From Phanerochaete sordida (lineage: Eukaryota > Basidiomycota > Agaricomycetes > Polyporales > Phanerochaetaceae): 64,000 nt of DNA. Numbering within the stretch: position 1 is the stretch's first letter; every line of letters begins with the position of its first letter. Positions 45,103-57,318 of this stretch are shown piece after piece. The notes under the pieces are model-generated. The model was not told the DNA's origin and did no database searches. It saw only the letters and a program-made list of their open reading frames with translations. A program made the translations under genes and the position numbers. The stretch spans positions 47,943 to 111,942 of the forward strand of contig BPQB01000098.1 of the NCBI GenBank assembly GCA_019973155.2, given 5' to 3'.

Positions 45103-45608
45103 TCACTCGCAGCAGGCCGAGGCATAGCAGCGGAAGGAGTTGAGATTGTCGTTGTAGTTCGTGTTACCGTCGCCGAGGTCGTAGATACCCGGGTACACGA
45201 TGTTACCCAGGCCGTCGCCATCGCAGGTGTAGTCCCTATGGCACCAAATCGTCAGCGCAGTCACCGCGGTCAAGCGCAGGGCAGCATACGTGTAGGCATA
45301 GCAGTAGTAGCCCTGCGGAGGACCGATGCTCGAGATCGAGTCCTGGAAGCCGCTCGGAAAGACCGTGCACTGCTCGTTGTAGAACCCGACGTTATCGCAG
45401 GGCTGGTTCCAGTTCGCGTTGTTGCAGACAAACAGGGAGTTGTCAAAGTCGGGCTTGCGGGCCTGCAGAACGTCAAGGTCAGCGACCGAGCCGCGCGTTG
45501 TACGGATGGGCGTACCTCGAGAGAGCCGTTGGCGATGGGTGAGGCAGCACCGTTGCGCACGAGGCTGATGGCGGTGGCGAAGAGAGCAAAGCCGAGGGTG
45601 AGCTGCAT
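45103..45608 (-). CDS. Small secreted cysteine-rich protein (132 aa)
   Basis: Three exons (45516-45608, 45290-45462, 45103-45235) sum to 133 codons with the stop. The signal peptide is MQLTLGFALFATAISLV, followed by a short pro-like stretch (NGAASPIANGSLEARK). The mature part has eight cysteines: two in VCNNANWNQPC, then EQCTV, YYCYAYT, YTCDGDG, FRCYASACCE at the very end, giving four possible disulfides. No enzymatic motif is visible. Such proteins are abundant in agaricomycete secretomes; effector, hydrophobin-like or wall roles cannot be told apart here. It does not have the hydrophobin Cys spacing (C, then CC, then C). Confidence 0.75.
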
Positions 45609-48135
45609 GTCTGTAACAAGGAGAAAGGGGTTGGGACTGTGGAGCGGGGCTGGGAGGGAACAGTAGACTGTGCCTGCTGCTCCAGACGTCGGACTGACCA
45701 AGCTTTTATACGCTGCAGGAGACACGTCCTGAGCGGTCGAGCGCTGGATGATGCTGAACACCGGTGCCGACGCATGTGTGCGGCTGTGACCAGCGAGACT
45801 AGTCCCACATCGGCAGTGCGATTCTCGTCTGCGCTTGAGGGTCCTTGTGGCGTCCCGGACTTGCGGGCGGTACGATTGAACTGAATACTATCGTCCATTT
45901 CAAGCAAGTTACTCCGGGGTGATTATGTTATTGTCCGAGTAGGGCTACCGGTGTATCAGAGGATGCCTCAAGTGCTTCAGAACGGCTACTCGTTTACGCA
46001 CGTGAAGCTCGAGGATATGCTGCTCGGACCACTTCTCCTTGATACAAGTCCGAAAAGTAGTGTGCATACAGGCTGCACCGTACGCGCTCCCATGTCGGGT
46101 CGCACCGGTCGGCGGCACTATGCTGCCGGCGGTGTTGGCGTCGGTATTGGTGACGGCGAGCTGCATACTGTCTGGCATGCCGCGCGAAGCCGCGAGCGCA
46201 GCGCCGGACGCTGGTGCCCGAGATCCTCTGGAAGGATTTCCTGGGCGCAGAGCATGATTTCCAAGCGGCTTCAGGGCTGGCGGTATCCTAAGAAAGAGAG
46301 GACAGCATGATGGGGAGCGCCGCCGCCAAGGATAACGGGCCCCGGGCGGAGCACCATCAGAGCGGCACCATGATACAATGCCAGAGAGCGGGAGCGAGAC
46401 GGAGGCTGTTTGGCGCGGAGACGTCTGCGCGTGGTCATATGTCCAAGAGATGCCGATCTGCGCTGATGAAAGCCCAAGGGAAGTAGTAGCTTTGAAACGA
46501 GCATCTTCGGGTTCGTTGTTGAACAAACCTAAATAAAGAATCTGGAACTTGGGTGCCAATGCCAATGTTTAGCGTTCGGTGGGTGCACGACAGCGTTTGA
46601 CCACGTACCGCACAAACCTCTGGCACCACAGCGCATGGCAAAAGCAATGCAACTACCGACGCCTTGAAAACGCATAGTTTTACCTGAAGAATCGTCAAAC
46701 GCAGCTGAAATGAAGATCGCTAAAGTTTGGGATGCTTGCAAGCAACACGCACTTCGCCTGCACAGACCTTCGACCCGGCTTTGCATCGCTCTTCGGACAA
46801 ATCGTCCTCGAGGACTTGGCTCTCCCTTTGGGCGTATCTATGTGCGTTCCACTGTCAGAGTCAGTGATTGGTCGGATCGAGTGAAATCTGACCGTTCTGC
46901 AAAATCACAATAGACTTATCGGAGTTGTAGCGTCCATTTGAATGACCCGCTGGAAAGAAGGCTTGTTTCAATGTTGCCTAAACCTCACTGCGCGCGGCGT
47001 GCGCCCGTAATCAGATCGTCGGAGGCGACTCAGTGCGGTAGTGACTGTCTGCTCTGTGTGCTGTAAGGGTCATTACACGTCGGATAGTATGCGTGAGAAA
47101 CCTGTAGACGGCTCACTTGTGCGACCATAAAAAGATCCTCTGCACTACCTGGGACGTTTCACGTTTACATTCCGAATGGCATCGCAGCCAGCCAAGCCGG
47201 TAAGTAGTCGCTCTGAGAGCCTCAGCGCTCGGCAAAAAAACAAGCGCCTCGGTACCCCGTCTGCGGCCCGTGCCCAGCAGCGCAGGTTGTGCAACAAATG
47301 CACGCTTCCCCACACCAAAAAATATTGTTTTGCGGGAGTTTGCCTGGGCCAAACAAGGGTGCTGTCGCTTCAAAACTTCAACAACTTGAAAGCGTCTTTA
47401 TACAAGTTTAACACCGTACCTGGGCTGGAGTATCTTCGCCGGTGCGGCCGACTTCGGAGGCCGAGTTTGGTGTACGGCTTGCAATTAAGCTCAATGTCAT
47501 GAGGTACAATATCATTCTGATATTTCGACGGCGCCGATGATGAGGGCGCCGCTCATTTCTGTATCAGAAGCGGTGCAGACAGAACATCCTGGATTTGCGC
47601 GCTCTAGTAGCCCGGGCGCGTCGGAGGTCAGTGCGCAGCGCGGCCGACCTTAGGCTTCGCAAGGCCAAGGAAGGCAGTCCGTGACGTTGCCTGTTCTACT
47701 CGGTCTTACCTGTGAAATGCTCTGGCGCGCAAGGACGCAGCAGAAGGCCGGGCGTCTGGACCTTCGATACTGGTCAGCTTCTTGCAGAACTGCGAGCCGG
47801 ACGCGGAGGGACTGCGCTCGAAAAGTATATCACCGTCACGTAGAGAGACGCAGGGGCGTGTACATTTCACGTTACATCAAGTCCGAGTCGGTGCGCTCTG
47901 CAGCGCCGGCGCAAGGCACTGCAGCAGTGAACGGGAGGTAGGCGGGCACGGAAGCGTGTGTGAGCTGCGTCTGTGACCTTGGACTTGAGCACCTATCGAC
48001 GCGGTTCTCGCCTTCAGAGAATCCGCTATACAAGGGTGCATGGATTTGCGGGACGGTCGAACGCAGAAGGAGAAGAGCAGTCTGGTGACCGTTCAGGAGG
48101 AGGGTAAGCGGACCCGTGTCGGAGGGGCTAGCAGC
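45609..48135. other. Gene-poor stretch
   Basis: No gene can be supported. A minus-strand frame at 45945-46565 and a plus-strand frame at 47176-47502 (containing CNKCTLPHTKKYC) are open, but neither shows a family pattern or a convincing splice plan. Confidence 0.35.
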
Positions 48136-50013
48136 TTAAAGAACGTCACCCACTTCCCCCTCTGTAGCCAAGCCATGAACTTGTAGCCCCGTGAGAGCAT
48201 GAGTCTGGCTTGGCATGATGTTACCATACGATAGGCCCGTCAAGTGGACAGAGACGACCTGCCCGGCATACATGCTGCGCAAGGCCTCGCGCGAGTTCAG
48301 CCATGCGAGGAGCGAGTTGCACATCACTGCGATAGTGGCGTTAGCGTAACGTGCGTCAGTGAGTAGGAATAACGAACATTTGGGACACAGCATAGCAAAG
48401 CTGGAGTACACGAGGTTGTTGAGCATCAGAGCATACTTTGAAAGTGGCCATGACGTGAGCACCGATGGCCAGGTAAAGAGCGGTAGTACTAACGGTCACG
48501 ATGGCTGCAATTGAAGCAGAGCTGCAGCACATCTAGTATAAACATAACTGTGTAAGGCGCTTTGGAGCTTACCTCGTTAATGCACAGGTATAGATGCTGT
48601 AGAGGATGAGCGTGCGGATAAGAGATTGATTCCTAGAACCGGTTCAACATCCATGCGCAGATAATATTATGCTAGAAGCGCACCGCTTGGACCCCGTGCG
48701 ACACCTGATCAGAATCACACAAAGCGAGACAGCAATAGTGCAGTCAGAGGTAGTTTGGAGGGCCAACGCAGCATACCAGATCCGCTTCGTTCAAGTGAGT
48801 CTTGACACCAAAGCATATGATTATCCGGAGATGACGTACACGGATGAGACTGTGCCATTCTTCCCAGCCCGAATATCTATGTCTGCAGTTGGTAAGCTCG
48901 TGTACGAGGCACTAATGCGTTCAGAGCTCACTCGAGTATGCCTACCGCTGATCACAAGTCAGCATACGCTCAGGACGACGGTCACTGGAGTCGAATACAC
49001 ACCAATCCCACTCCCTGCGAAACGAGTGTCATTAGGTCTGTAGCGTAGATGGGCTCTATCACATACCAAAGCCTCCAAATTGCGGTAATACCTGCAAATT
49101 TTCCAATCTGTTGATGCAGAATGTCCAGAGCGTGTAGGGTGCTACTCACGATACAGATCAAAAGCTGCTGGCTCCCGCTCACTGGTTATGTCAACTCCTG
49201 CACGACAAAGTGGTGGTTTCTGTACGCACATCTGAAGATTCTGTACGCATAGATGCTGCATTCAACGTCAGTCAGTAAAACTAGTCTAGCGTTGAATCGC
49301 GGTACCACGAGCGTACAGGGTGACCGTCAACTCGATGAAGTCCTGCTAAAATCATGAGATGGGCTCAGATTTGAGAAAGGTAATAAGCGTACAGCGATGA
49401 TCATTGTCGCTGGAGCACTCCTAGAGCATACAGCGTCATTATTCAGTCCAAATGTCTGCGGAGGTAAAGCTCACCATGGGGACCAGGTTAGCGCGAGAGG
49501 GTCGGTGAAGTTAGTTACTGCGTAGTAGTATACCGTAAACGAGTTGACGACGAGGTACAGCGTGTCCATCCCCCTGGGGTAATATGTTGATATATTCGTG
49601 CGAATTAGTCGGCCGCGCTCACCACAGCACATATATCTTGAAGCAACGGGTGAGCGTCGCGGCCAGAAACGATTAACAAGTGTCATTCGTGTGCGTACCG
49701 TTCCTCGCATTATACTGCCGTCGGAGCTGCTTCCGTTAGCATACCTGTAGAAGTGTACGCAGGAAACGCCATAGAGTCTGTGAAAAGAGTGAGCACCAGA
49801 ATAATCCATTTTCGCTACAGAGGCGGGCAATGCTCACACAGCAATAACGATGAAGCCTTTTACGATGTCAGTACGGCCTCCATGCACTGGCTCATGGGCG
49901 GAGCGATACGCACCAATGACGACAGCACCGAGCGTGTTATCGAAATGTACGGTTGTCGTCTTCGAGGCCAGCTGAGACATATCTGTGGTAGTAGCTGCAG
50001 ACGGGGGCATCAT
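48136..50013 (-). CDS. DUF6534-like multi-spanning membrane protein, many short exons
   Basis: Agaricomycete-specific seven-TM-type family of unknown function. The exon pieces, in order, are: start at 50013 (MPPSAATTTDMSQ ... FDNTLGAVVIGA), LYGVSCVHFYR (49780-49748), MDTLYLVVNSFTVYYYAVTNF (49570-49490), DFIELTVTLYA (near 49340), IYAYRIFRCAYRNHHFVVQEL (near 49250-49190), SDCTIAVSLCVILIR (near 48740), NQSLIRTLILYSIYTCALT (48630-48575), KYALMLNNLVYSSFAML (48440-48390) and LMCNSLLAWLNSREALR (48340-48280). The order, the DNTLGA start and the late NSLLAxLNSR motif match the family as I know it. Some exon joins are unclear, so a partly decayed gene is possible. Confidence 0.55.
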
Positions 50014-51649
50014 ATTGGCGCGAAGCTTTATACCATGGTAGCGCGGCCGTGTATGTTTTGTGTCTTTGCATCTGATGCCCACAAATATGATACCGCGTTT
50101 CTGGAGGTCATCTGCGCCTGATGAAAGCTACTTGCACGTTCCAAGCTACGTTGCCGGATGATGTGAAATTCAGTGGGAGGGAAAGTGCGGGATACTACGC
50201 AGAGAGAGCAACGCGAGCCTGAGAAAAGATGTGTAAGTACGCAGGATCCCGGTCTCATGCCTGAGTCACCCACGTGGAATGTCCGACGAATATCGGACAC
50301 TGGTGTATCGTCAATGACGCTGCTAAGTTTACGCAGCAGAAAGCAGGATACGTACCTGCGTGTTACCTACAAGGCAGAGAATATCAGTCTGACTCGGCTC
50401 CTAGCTGATATCCATGAAAGCTTACCGTTCGACACAGGCTCCCATGAGTACAATACTGCTGCCGTAGAACGCAAGTAGAGAGCCGTAACGCGCAAAGAAA
50501 GGCGCAAAGTCAGGCATCAAGTCAGCGATGCCGACTGGTTGGCATTGGGCATTCTGATTGCGGATTCCCAGACGAGCACGATCCTTTGGCACCCAACGTT
50601 TTTTATGTGAGGATACTGCATGACTCTCGCTTTACAGCAGAAATTAGCAGCAAGATCGGCAAGACCAGCTCTGGGTCCTTCATGTGGATAGCCTGGACGC
50701 GCGCTGTATGCGCAAACAGATACACCTGGGTCCGGACATGTGAATACCATACAGAGGCCAACGCAGGATCTTAGCTCACCGTCTAAAGACCTAAGTGCTA
50801 ACGCCTGAGAAAAGCCTCGAGAAGGCGACATATGGCAGGGAAGCTCTGAGAGCTAGTTGGCATCGGACTGCGCTTTTTCTGTTAGCGAGGATCGAGGATC
50901 CGTGGACGGCGGAACTGCTTGTATCAACGCGACTCGCTTGTAGAGCACGTGTAGGACCACCGAAAGTTAGATCCGGAGCGTTTCAGCTCACTGTTTCAGG
51001 GAAAGACGCGAAGGCATGAGCAACAGACCGGAATTCTGTGCTCACGCCAGCGCGTGAAAATCTTGACGGTCCGGGTATGGTTGGATCCCTCCATACGTGC
51101 AGCGCGCAGCGCTGCCTCCTCGACGAGCATATCATGTCACAGATGCATAGTTTGACGACAGAAGTGTTTCGCTGATGAAGGTAAGCCGGCTGAAGAGAAC
51201 AAAGTCGCAGTTTAGGAACAAGGGGCTGTTTGGCTTTGTTAGGATCGCAAGGCGCCGCTTGCCAAATTCGGAACGGCTCTTCGCGCTTGCTCCCTGCTGC
51301 AGCCATAGGTTGCTGAGCTATTGGCGTAGCGTGGAGCAGATTCGACTCCAAGAAAGAGTAAGCCATTACGGTCACAAAAAAGGAGCGACACACGTCTTTA
51401 TAGGCTGTAGTAGGGTACTACATGAATTTCTAATTGAAATTACAGCCCAATTACAGAATACACCGTTTCAGCAGGCTGCTAAACTAGCGTAAGTTGTATA
51501 GAGTGGCGACAGTGAGAAAACGTTCAGAGGCGTACAGCGGTACAATGGGCCGAGTACGGTGACTTATCGGTATCACGACGTACACGCTGTTCGGCCGAAG
51601 CCAGGGATTTTGTCGAGTCAGTGCGGGCTTGCTGTATTCGGCACCCACA
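50014..51649. other. Gene-poor stretch with part of a duplicated flank
   Basis: No gene supported. A hydrophobic minus-strand frame near 50510-50415 (MPDFAPFFARYGSLLAFYG) may be an isolated exon. At 51226-51270 lies a 45-bp block repeated at 55144-55188, in the 3' flank of each arrestin-like copy. Confidence 0.4.
51226..51270. repeat. Flank repeat, copy 1 of 2 (other copy 55144-55188)
   Basis: Begins CTGTTTGG and ends CCAAATTCG in both copies; about 39 of 45 bases agree by eye. It lies about 380-440 bp downstream of the stop codon of each arrestin-like gene. Confidence 0.7.
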
Positions 51650-53387
51650 TTACGCCGCATCACCTAGGTCGCGATACGTATCCGTGACGAGTCGAACGGG
51701 ATGCACGATGTTTAACTCGTCTAACGGCGACATTTCGGGTCGTGGCGGCGAGACATGCAAGACAATGAAGTCCTGCAGACGTGGCATGAACTCTGGCCTC
51801 TGGGAGTGAACACAACGACGTACCTTGACACTGAGGTCCTCTACTGCAAACGATGGCACGCTCACAGTCCGGTCCACGCGAAGCTCGCCCGCCCAGTCGA
51901 GCGCGGCGTGGCGATCGCTGCGCTCGTCGAGCTTGACGTTCTGCGGCCGGCCGACGGGCCAGACCGTGCCCTCGCCTATCACCTTGTTCCGCCAGGCCTT
52001 CATGCCGTTGATCGTCGATGTGATCTGCCGCAGCAGATAGACCCGCACGAGGACCTCGCCGGGATCGCGAACGGTATGCGCCGCGCGCAGAGCCTTCAAG
52101 TCGTCTGGCGAGCCGCTGATCGACAGATGAGACCTATGCGAGGACCATAATTGCGGGACGGCCGTGTCGGACGGTGCTTCCGTGGGCGACGCATGTTGAG
52201 CTCGCGAGCAGCCCGAAGAGAGCTGTCTCGGAGGGTAAGGAGATTTGAGCGGTGAACGTGGCGGTGACTTGCGCCTGGTGTTGGAATCGGACGCACGATG
52301 GGACGCTGAAGGGTCGACAAGAAATGTGAGAGATTTGGATGAGCCAGCGACCTGTACGTGAAACGGAATGGTATCCTGTAACCCGAATATTTGAACCGTA
52401 GGGATGAAAAGCTGAAGATACAAATTAGTACACGGGCATCACAGTTAAGACAGTGAATGACGTACATGACACTCCAATGGGTCGATACCGGTCTCGTGGG
52501 ATGTCATCGCTGCGCTGATCTGATGCCATTCCTCGGGTGCAGTCTTCACTGTGGCCAGGAAGGGATGGAGACCAGGAGATATAGGAAGATAGGGTCGAGA
52601 ACGTGGGCGATACTTCACGGGTATCACAATTCTGAGATCTATGGTTAGCATTCGCACGTGAACAAAATGATCAGTACGCACGTTGTATTTCGCCTCCAAA
52701 GCCAGAGCGGTGGGCGGATGACACGAACGCTGAGGAAGTAGAAGACTTGGACTCGCAGACCAGGTGTACCGCTGAAGCTTGCATCGAACGTCGGTGGCAT
52801 CGGGTACGGCTCTAGTGACGTAGTAAACGTTGAAGGAAACGGAGTGAAGAACGAGACCGGACGAGGACACTCCCCCGGATCGTCTTGAGTCCACAGACTG
52901 TGCTCCGTCGAAAACAGCACCCGGTAACTGCTCCCGCCTTCCATAAGGCTCATCGTAAGCCTCCCTTCTAGCTGTTCAACGCACATCAGCTCTACGCAAG
53001 AGATTAATGAGCGTAGGTACCCGCCTTGACGGATACAGAGCAGACGTCCTTGTCTTCGATAGCGACGAAGCCGGATATGAGTGCGTTCCTACCATACACT
53101 GGCATGTCCGCGCCATTCTCCTGGTCACTGAGAGTAACACAGACCCGCTCTGCCTGTTTGGAGTAGACTCCACGGGGTGTCTCGTTGTCCGTGCTTGCGA
53201 TGTAGTCGAGCCGTCGCTCGTCACCGGCGGGTTCCAGAGCGTAAGGTGGCGAGTCGTCGGGTGGAGTATATGGTGGTGGTAGTGGTGAGGACGGAGGAGG
53301 AGGCGGAGGTAGCGCCGGTGCAAAGCATGGCGAGGACGGCGAGGCCGACGCGGGAGGCTCGGAAGGTGGTGCCGCTGTCGGTGTCAT
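51650..53387 (-). CDS. Arrestin-related trafficking adaptor-like protein, copy 1
   Basis: Fungal alpha-arrestins link membrane transporters to the Rsp5 ubiquitin ligase for endocytosis. The chosen ATG at 53387 gives MTPTAAPPSEPP. A Pro-rich N-terminus with PY motifs (PPPYTPPDDSPPY) leads into the first arrestin-type beta-sandwich: GRNALISGFVAIEDKDVCSV, LEGRLTMSLMEGG, TFDASFSGTPGLRVQVFYFL. A second follows: LRIVIPVKYRPRSRPYLP, FIPTVQIFGLQDTIPFHVQV, EVLVRVYLLRQITSTING, IGEGTVWPVG, LDWAGELRV. It ends LVTDTYRDLGDAA (TAA at 51652-51650). Introns fall at about 52985, 52650, 52440 and 51800. A Ser/Arg linker in the second half looks disordered. Paralogue of 55625-57318 within a tandem duplication. 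Arrestin membership rests on fold pattern and PY context rather than one strict motif. Confidence 0.7.
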
Positions 53388-55624
53388 CGAGCTTGGCACG
53401 TTATGGAGATGGTGGCGGGAGGGCCAGGATGTCAGGAAGAACGTTAAGACCAGAGTATTGCATAGCATGCAGGTATAAGGCTGCAGTTCTAGCTGGCGAC
53501 GAGTCAAAGTGAGTGGGCTACGTGAAGGTGGTCATGACAAAGCGGTTGGAAGGCACAATATGCACACATGCGCAAGGGTCCACTTCCACAGGCACACCTC
53601 CGCTTTAGCTACCGCCCAGGAGGGTCTAGGCGATGGCGGCAGCCACAATACCAGGAAAGATGCCGATCCTCGTCACGTGTGAAACAGATGCTGTGCAGGA
53701 AATAGCTCGCCGCGCAACGATACGGCGCAATGGCGGGAGGGAACGTGGCTGGCGACGGCCTCGATTGGCCTGCAGAGACACAATGGTCATCTACAATGCG
53801 TAGTGATCGAGGCTGGCGCACGCACGAAGGCGGAATGCTACGGTGCCACGATGACCGGTTGCTGGGGAGCGGCCGAAATGATGTTCTGTGCGCAACATAT
53901 CCTCCCACACTCGATCTTCGTACCTCGGGAGGAATAAATACGGTGAGTAGGCCGAGGCTATAACGTCAGCTTTTCCCAAACATGACTCCTGCGATATGGG
54001 CGCCAACCGCCCCTTCCCGCTATTACGCCGGCGCTACGCGAGGAACGGACGTGCCACGCCCCCTCAAGATAGCTTAAACGGAATACGTATTGAAGTGACT
54101 CACCACTCTGCGCCGTCCTGGAGTAGTCTCCTCGTCTGCTGTTTGATCCGGGTCCACTGTCTCTTGCTGAAGCGTACGCCACATTGTCCAGAGTGATCCA
54201 CGATGGGAACAGCGACGAGTCTATGAACGTCGTACGATCATGCAACGCGTTTCCAAATCCCGAGGTTCACAAGCAGCTTACCTAACGTTAGGTATGGAAT
54301 TCTGCGAAGAGGGCCAGGATACCGGTTGCCGGTTGAGTTAGGTAAAAACCTGTCTGTCGACGATAGGTTCTGGCATCCCAGCCGCTTCCGCTGCTGCGAT
54401 GACGAGAAGCTCCATCACACAGCACGCGCCATCACTTCCAGGGCGGAGACAAGCCCGGCTTATGCATTGTGTCGTCAACGTCGCAGAACATGGCGTACTA
54501 CGCTTACACGCTGCGTCCCTGCCTGCTGTATCGACAGGTGAGTCAAGGTCAGGAAGAACACTGTTCAGTAAATCTTGAAATAGCCACATACCTTTCGCTT
54601 ATCGTGGCTACAGCTCCCGCTGACTTCGCGGCACGCTTGAGTTCGATCCCGAGTAAATTTTCGGGATGAGGGCTGCTTAGGCCGGTGTCGATGGGCGAAG
54701 TTGCCTTCCGTCGCGCTTGCATCTACAAGCTCGGAGCGATCGTGTCAGAGCTGAGTGGCATCGATACGTGCTCCACCGTGGTAAGAGGGCACAGCACGCA
54801 CGGATTGACACATTGGGAGACCTTCGCTGACCCGTACGTATTACACAAGTCTGCGGCCTGCTGCCCTCCGTGCCGCGTCTAAAATATGCAGTCACAGATC
54901 AGAGTCGGAAGCACTTGATGAAGGAGGGCGTACTTGTGGTTGAGATGACGCACTGCGCTGACAGCGACTGCATAGGCGCAGGAAGTTCAGAACTCCCGCC
55001 GTGCTGTCCGGCGTTTTCAGCTTGGGGCAGCGAGCCTATAGTCAGCGGGTAAGCTATCCATTTTTATCCGATATGCAGCTGTTTTGTTGTCGATTCTGCC
55101 AGACTGGCTGCGCCAGCGAATGTCGTGGTTGAAGACAAGCTTGCTGTTTGGTCGTGTTAGGATCGCAGGGAGCCGCTTCCCAAATTCGTTACACTATTAA
55201 GCGCCCCGATATGCCCGCTTCAATCTTCCCCGCACCCCCACATCCTCACCGTATTGCATCATCGCCCAGCATGCACACTCTGATAAGGACCTATGAATAG
55301 AACTTGATGTGGAGACTCGCACAAGTAAACATCACGACATACGATAACGTTGAGATAAGCTTTGTTCACTGCTACACTTCTTCTACACAAATATACAAAC
55401 ACCGTCCGGCGCGCCGCCCATATCCAACATTCCACATTACAGGTGCTGTACAAGTGAAGATTATGGTCCGCTAGAGTATCTTTTATCGCGACGCGGGGCG
55501 GACCTTGCGCCCCGCGTCGAGATGACGCCATACGCCGGTCATCATGGTGACAGGTGCGCAGGCGCAGCGTTCGGCCGAAGTGCGGCCGTGCGTTCGAGTC
55601 ATGTCTGCCTCGACGCGAAGCAGC
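53388..55624. other. Spacer of the arrestin duplication; conserved promoter block at its left end
   Basis: 53388-53990 is the upstream region of copy 1 and is recognisably related to 57319-57850 upstream of copy 2. Shared strings are CATGACAAAGCG (53533-53544; 57453-57464) and GCCGATC...GTCACGT...GAAACAG (from 53662; from 57591). Copy 1 contains the palindrome CACGTG inside the second block. From 54000 to 55140 I see no gene; 55144-55188 is the flank repeat. Confidence 0.5.
55144..55188. repeat. Flank repeat, copy 2 of 2 (other copy 51226-51270)
   Basis: See copy 1. It marks the downstream limit of the duplicated arrestin segment. Confidence 0.7.
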
Positions 55625-57318
55625 CTAGTGCTGCGAGGGGTCGGGGATGTCGCGGTACGTGTCGGTGACGAGGCGGATGGGGTGCGCGAGCTGCAGCTCG
55701 GTGAGAGGCGAGCGGTCTGGGCGCGACGGAGTCAGCTGTACGACGAGGAAATCCTGTGAAAATGATCTTCTGCATCAGCATGCCTTTGGGCGTGAGCAGA
55801 AAAGAAGCCTACCTTGACAGTCAGGTCTCCCACGGTAAACGACGGCGCGTACACGTCCTTGTCAACGCGGACCTCGCCCGCCCAGTCGAGCGCGCTGGGC
55901 CGCGCGTCGTCTTGGTCGAAGTCGGGTGGGCGCCCCGCGGGGTACACCGAGCCCTCGCCGATTATTTGGTTGCGCCACGCCTTCTGCCCGTTGATCTTCG
56001 TCGAGACCTGGCGAAGGAGGTACACGCGCAGGACGAACTCGTCGCGTTCGCGCGTGCGCACCGAGTGCAGCGACGTCAGGTCCTCCGGTGTGCCGCCGAC
56101 GAACAGGTATGGGTTCTGCACCGACCACGGGTACTGCGCGCACGTCTCGGTGAACTTGGTCGGCTGCACGGACGACGCGCGTGAGATCGTCTTCGAGAGT
56201 TCCGTCGGATAGGGGGACTTCAGGGACGATGAGGTGCGCGACCACCTGCGCCGCGTTGGTGATTTGGAGGCCTGACGAGGGGCGGGGGAGCCGACAAGGG
56301 AGGAAAGTGACTTCGCTGCGCCGGCGACCTGAATGTGGAACGGGATGATGTCCGGGAGGCCGTATATCTGTACCGAGGGAATGAAGAGCTGCGGAAACTC
56401 CTATCAGTATGCGTTCTGCTGAGCGTAGCGCGCGACGTACGTGACACTCAAGCGGATCCACGCTCTGGTCGCGAGACGAAACTGTGGAGCTGATCTGGTG
56501 CCATTCCTCGGGCGCTGTCTTCACTGTCGACAGGAATGGATAGAGTCCGGGGGAGATGGGGAGATAGGGTCGCGAACGCGGCTGATACTTGACGGGAATA
56601 ACAATGCTGCGCGGGAACGTGAGCATCTCTGCGCCGACCGCCGCAATGAAACACGTACGTCGTGTGCCGCCTCCAGAGCGACAGCGGGGGCCGGGTAATG
56701 CGTATGCTGAGGAAGTAGAATATCTGGACACGAAGACCGGGCGAGCCCGTGAAGCTGGCCTCGAACGAGGGTGGCATTGGGACTTCACCAGTCTTCGTCT
56801 CGTATGTTGCAGGGAAGGGAACGAGGAAAGGGATCGCGCGTGGGCACTGAGTCTGTGATTCGCTCCGGCGCCACAGACTGTGCTTGGTCGAGAAGAGCAA
56901 ACGAGAAGAGCTGCCGCCTTCAACTAAACTCATCGTGTGTCGCCCTTCAAGCTATGGACAGCATGTTAGACAGCATTTTACGCATGTACACATAGATGCT
57001 AACCTTTATTGAGACAGAGCACACGTCTTTGTCTTCAACAATAATGTCTCCGGCGACAATACTGTGCCTGACATAGACAGGCGCGTCCAAGCCGTCCTCC
57101 TGATGCTTCAGCGCGACGGATAACCGACGCGCCGACTTCGTGTACACTCCATGAGGGATGCGACTGTGCACGCGCGCGACGTAGTCGAGCCGTTGCTCGT
57201 CGTCAGAAGGTTCCGACGCGTAAGGGGGAGACGCGTCCGGAGGTGAATAAGACGGAGGAATAGGAGACGACGGGGCCGAGCTGCTCGAGGCAGAATGCAG
57301 AGAGCTGGCAGCACTCAT
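55625..57318 (-). CDS. Arrestin-related trafficking adaptor-like protein, copy 2
   Basis: Same architecture and intron positions as copy 1. The ATG at 57318 gives MSAASSLHSASSSS. PY motifs PPSY and PPY lie at the N-terminus (IPPSYSPPDASPPY). Then come IVAGDIIVEDKDVCSVSIK, MSLVEGGSSSRLLFS, SFEASFTGSPGLRVQIFYFL, IVIPVKYQPRSRPYLPISPG, VDPLECH, LFIPSVQIYGLPDIIPFHI, FVLRVYLLRQVSTKINGQKA, IGEGSVYPAGRPPDF, LDWAGEVRVDKDV, and the last exon DFLVVQLTPSRPDRSPLTEL ending LVTDTYRDIPDPSQH (TAG at 55627-55625). It is clearly more GC-rich than copy 1. Best-conserved segments are the beta-strands and the YLP-ISPGL block; the Ser/Pro linkers have diverged freely. Confidence 0.72.

Noticed and set aside
45103..45608. 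Possible hydrophobin
   Set aside because: Eight cysteines, but the spacing lacks the C-x-CC pattern in both halves; kept as an unnamed secreted Cys-rich protein.
45945..46565. Minus-strand 206-codon ORF
   Set aside because: No recognisable motif, mixed composition and no consistent exon plan; left as an unassigned stretch.
47176..47502. Plus-strand ORF with CNKCTLPHTKKYC, resembling a zinc knuckle
   Set aside because: Spacing does not match CCHC or other zinc fingers and there is no flanking element; probably chance.
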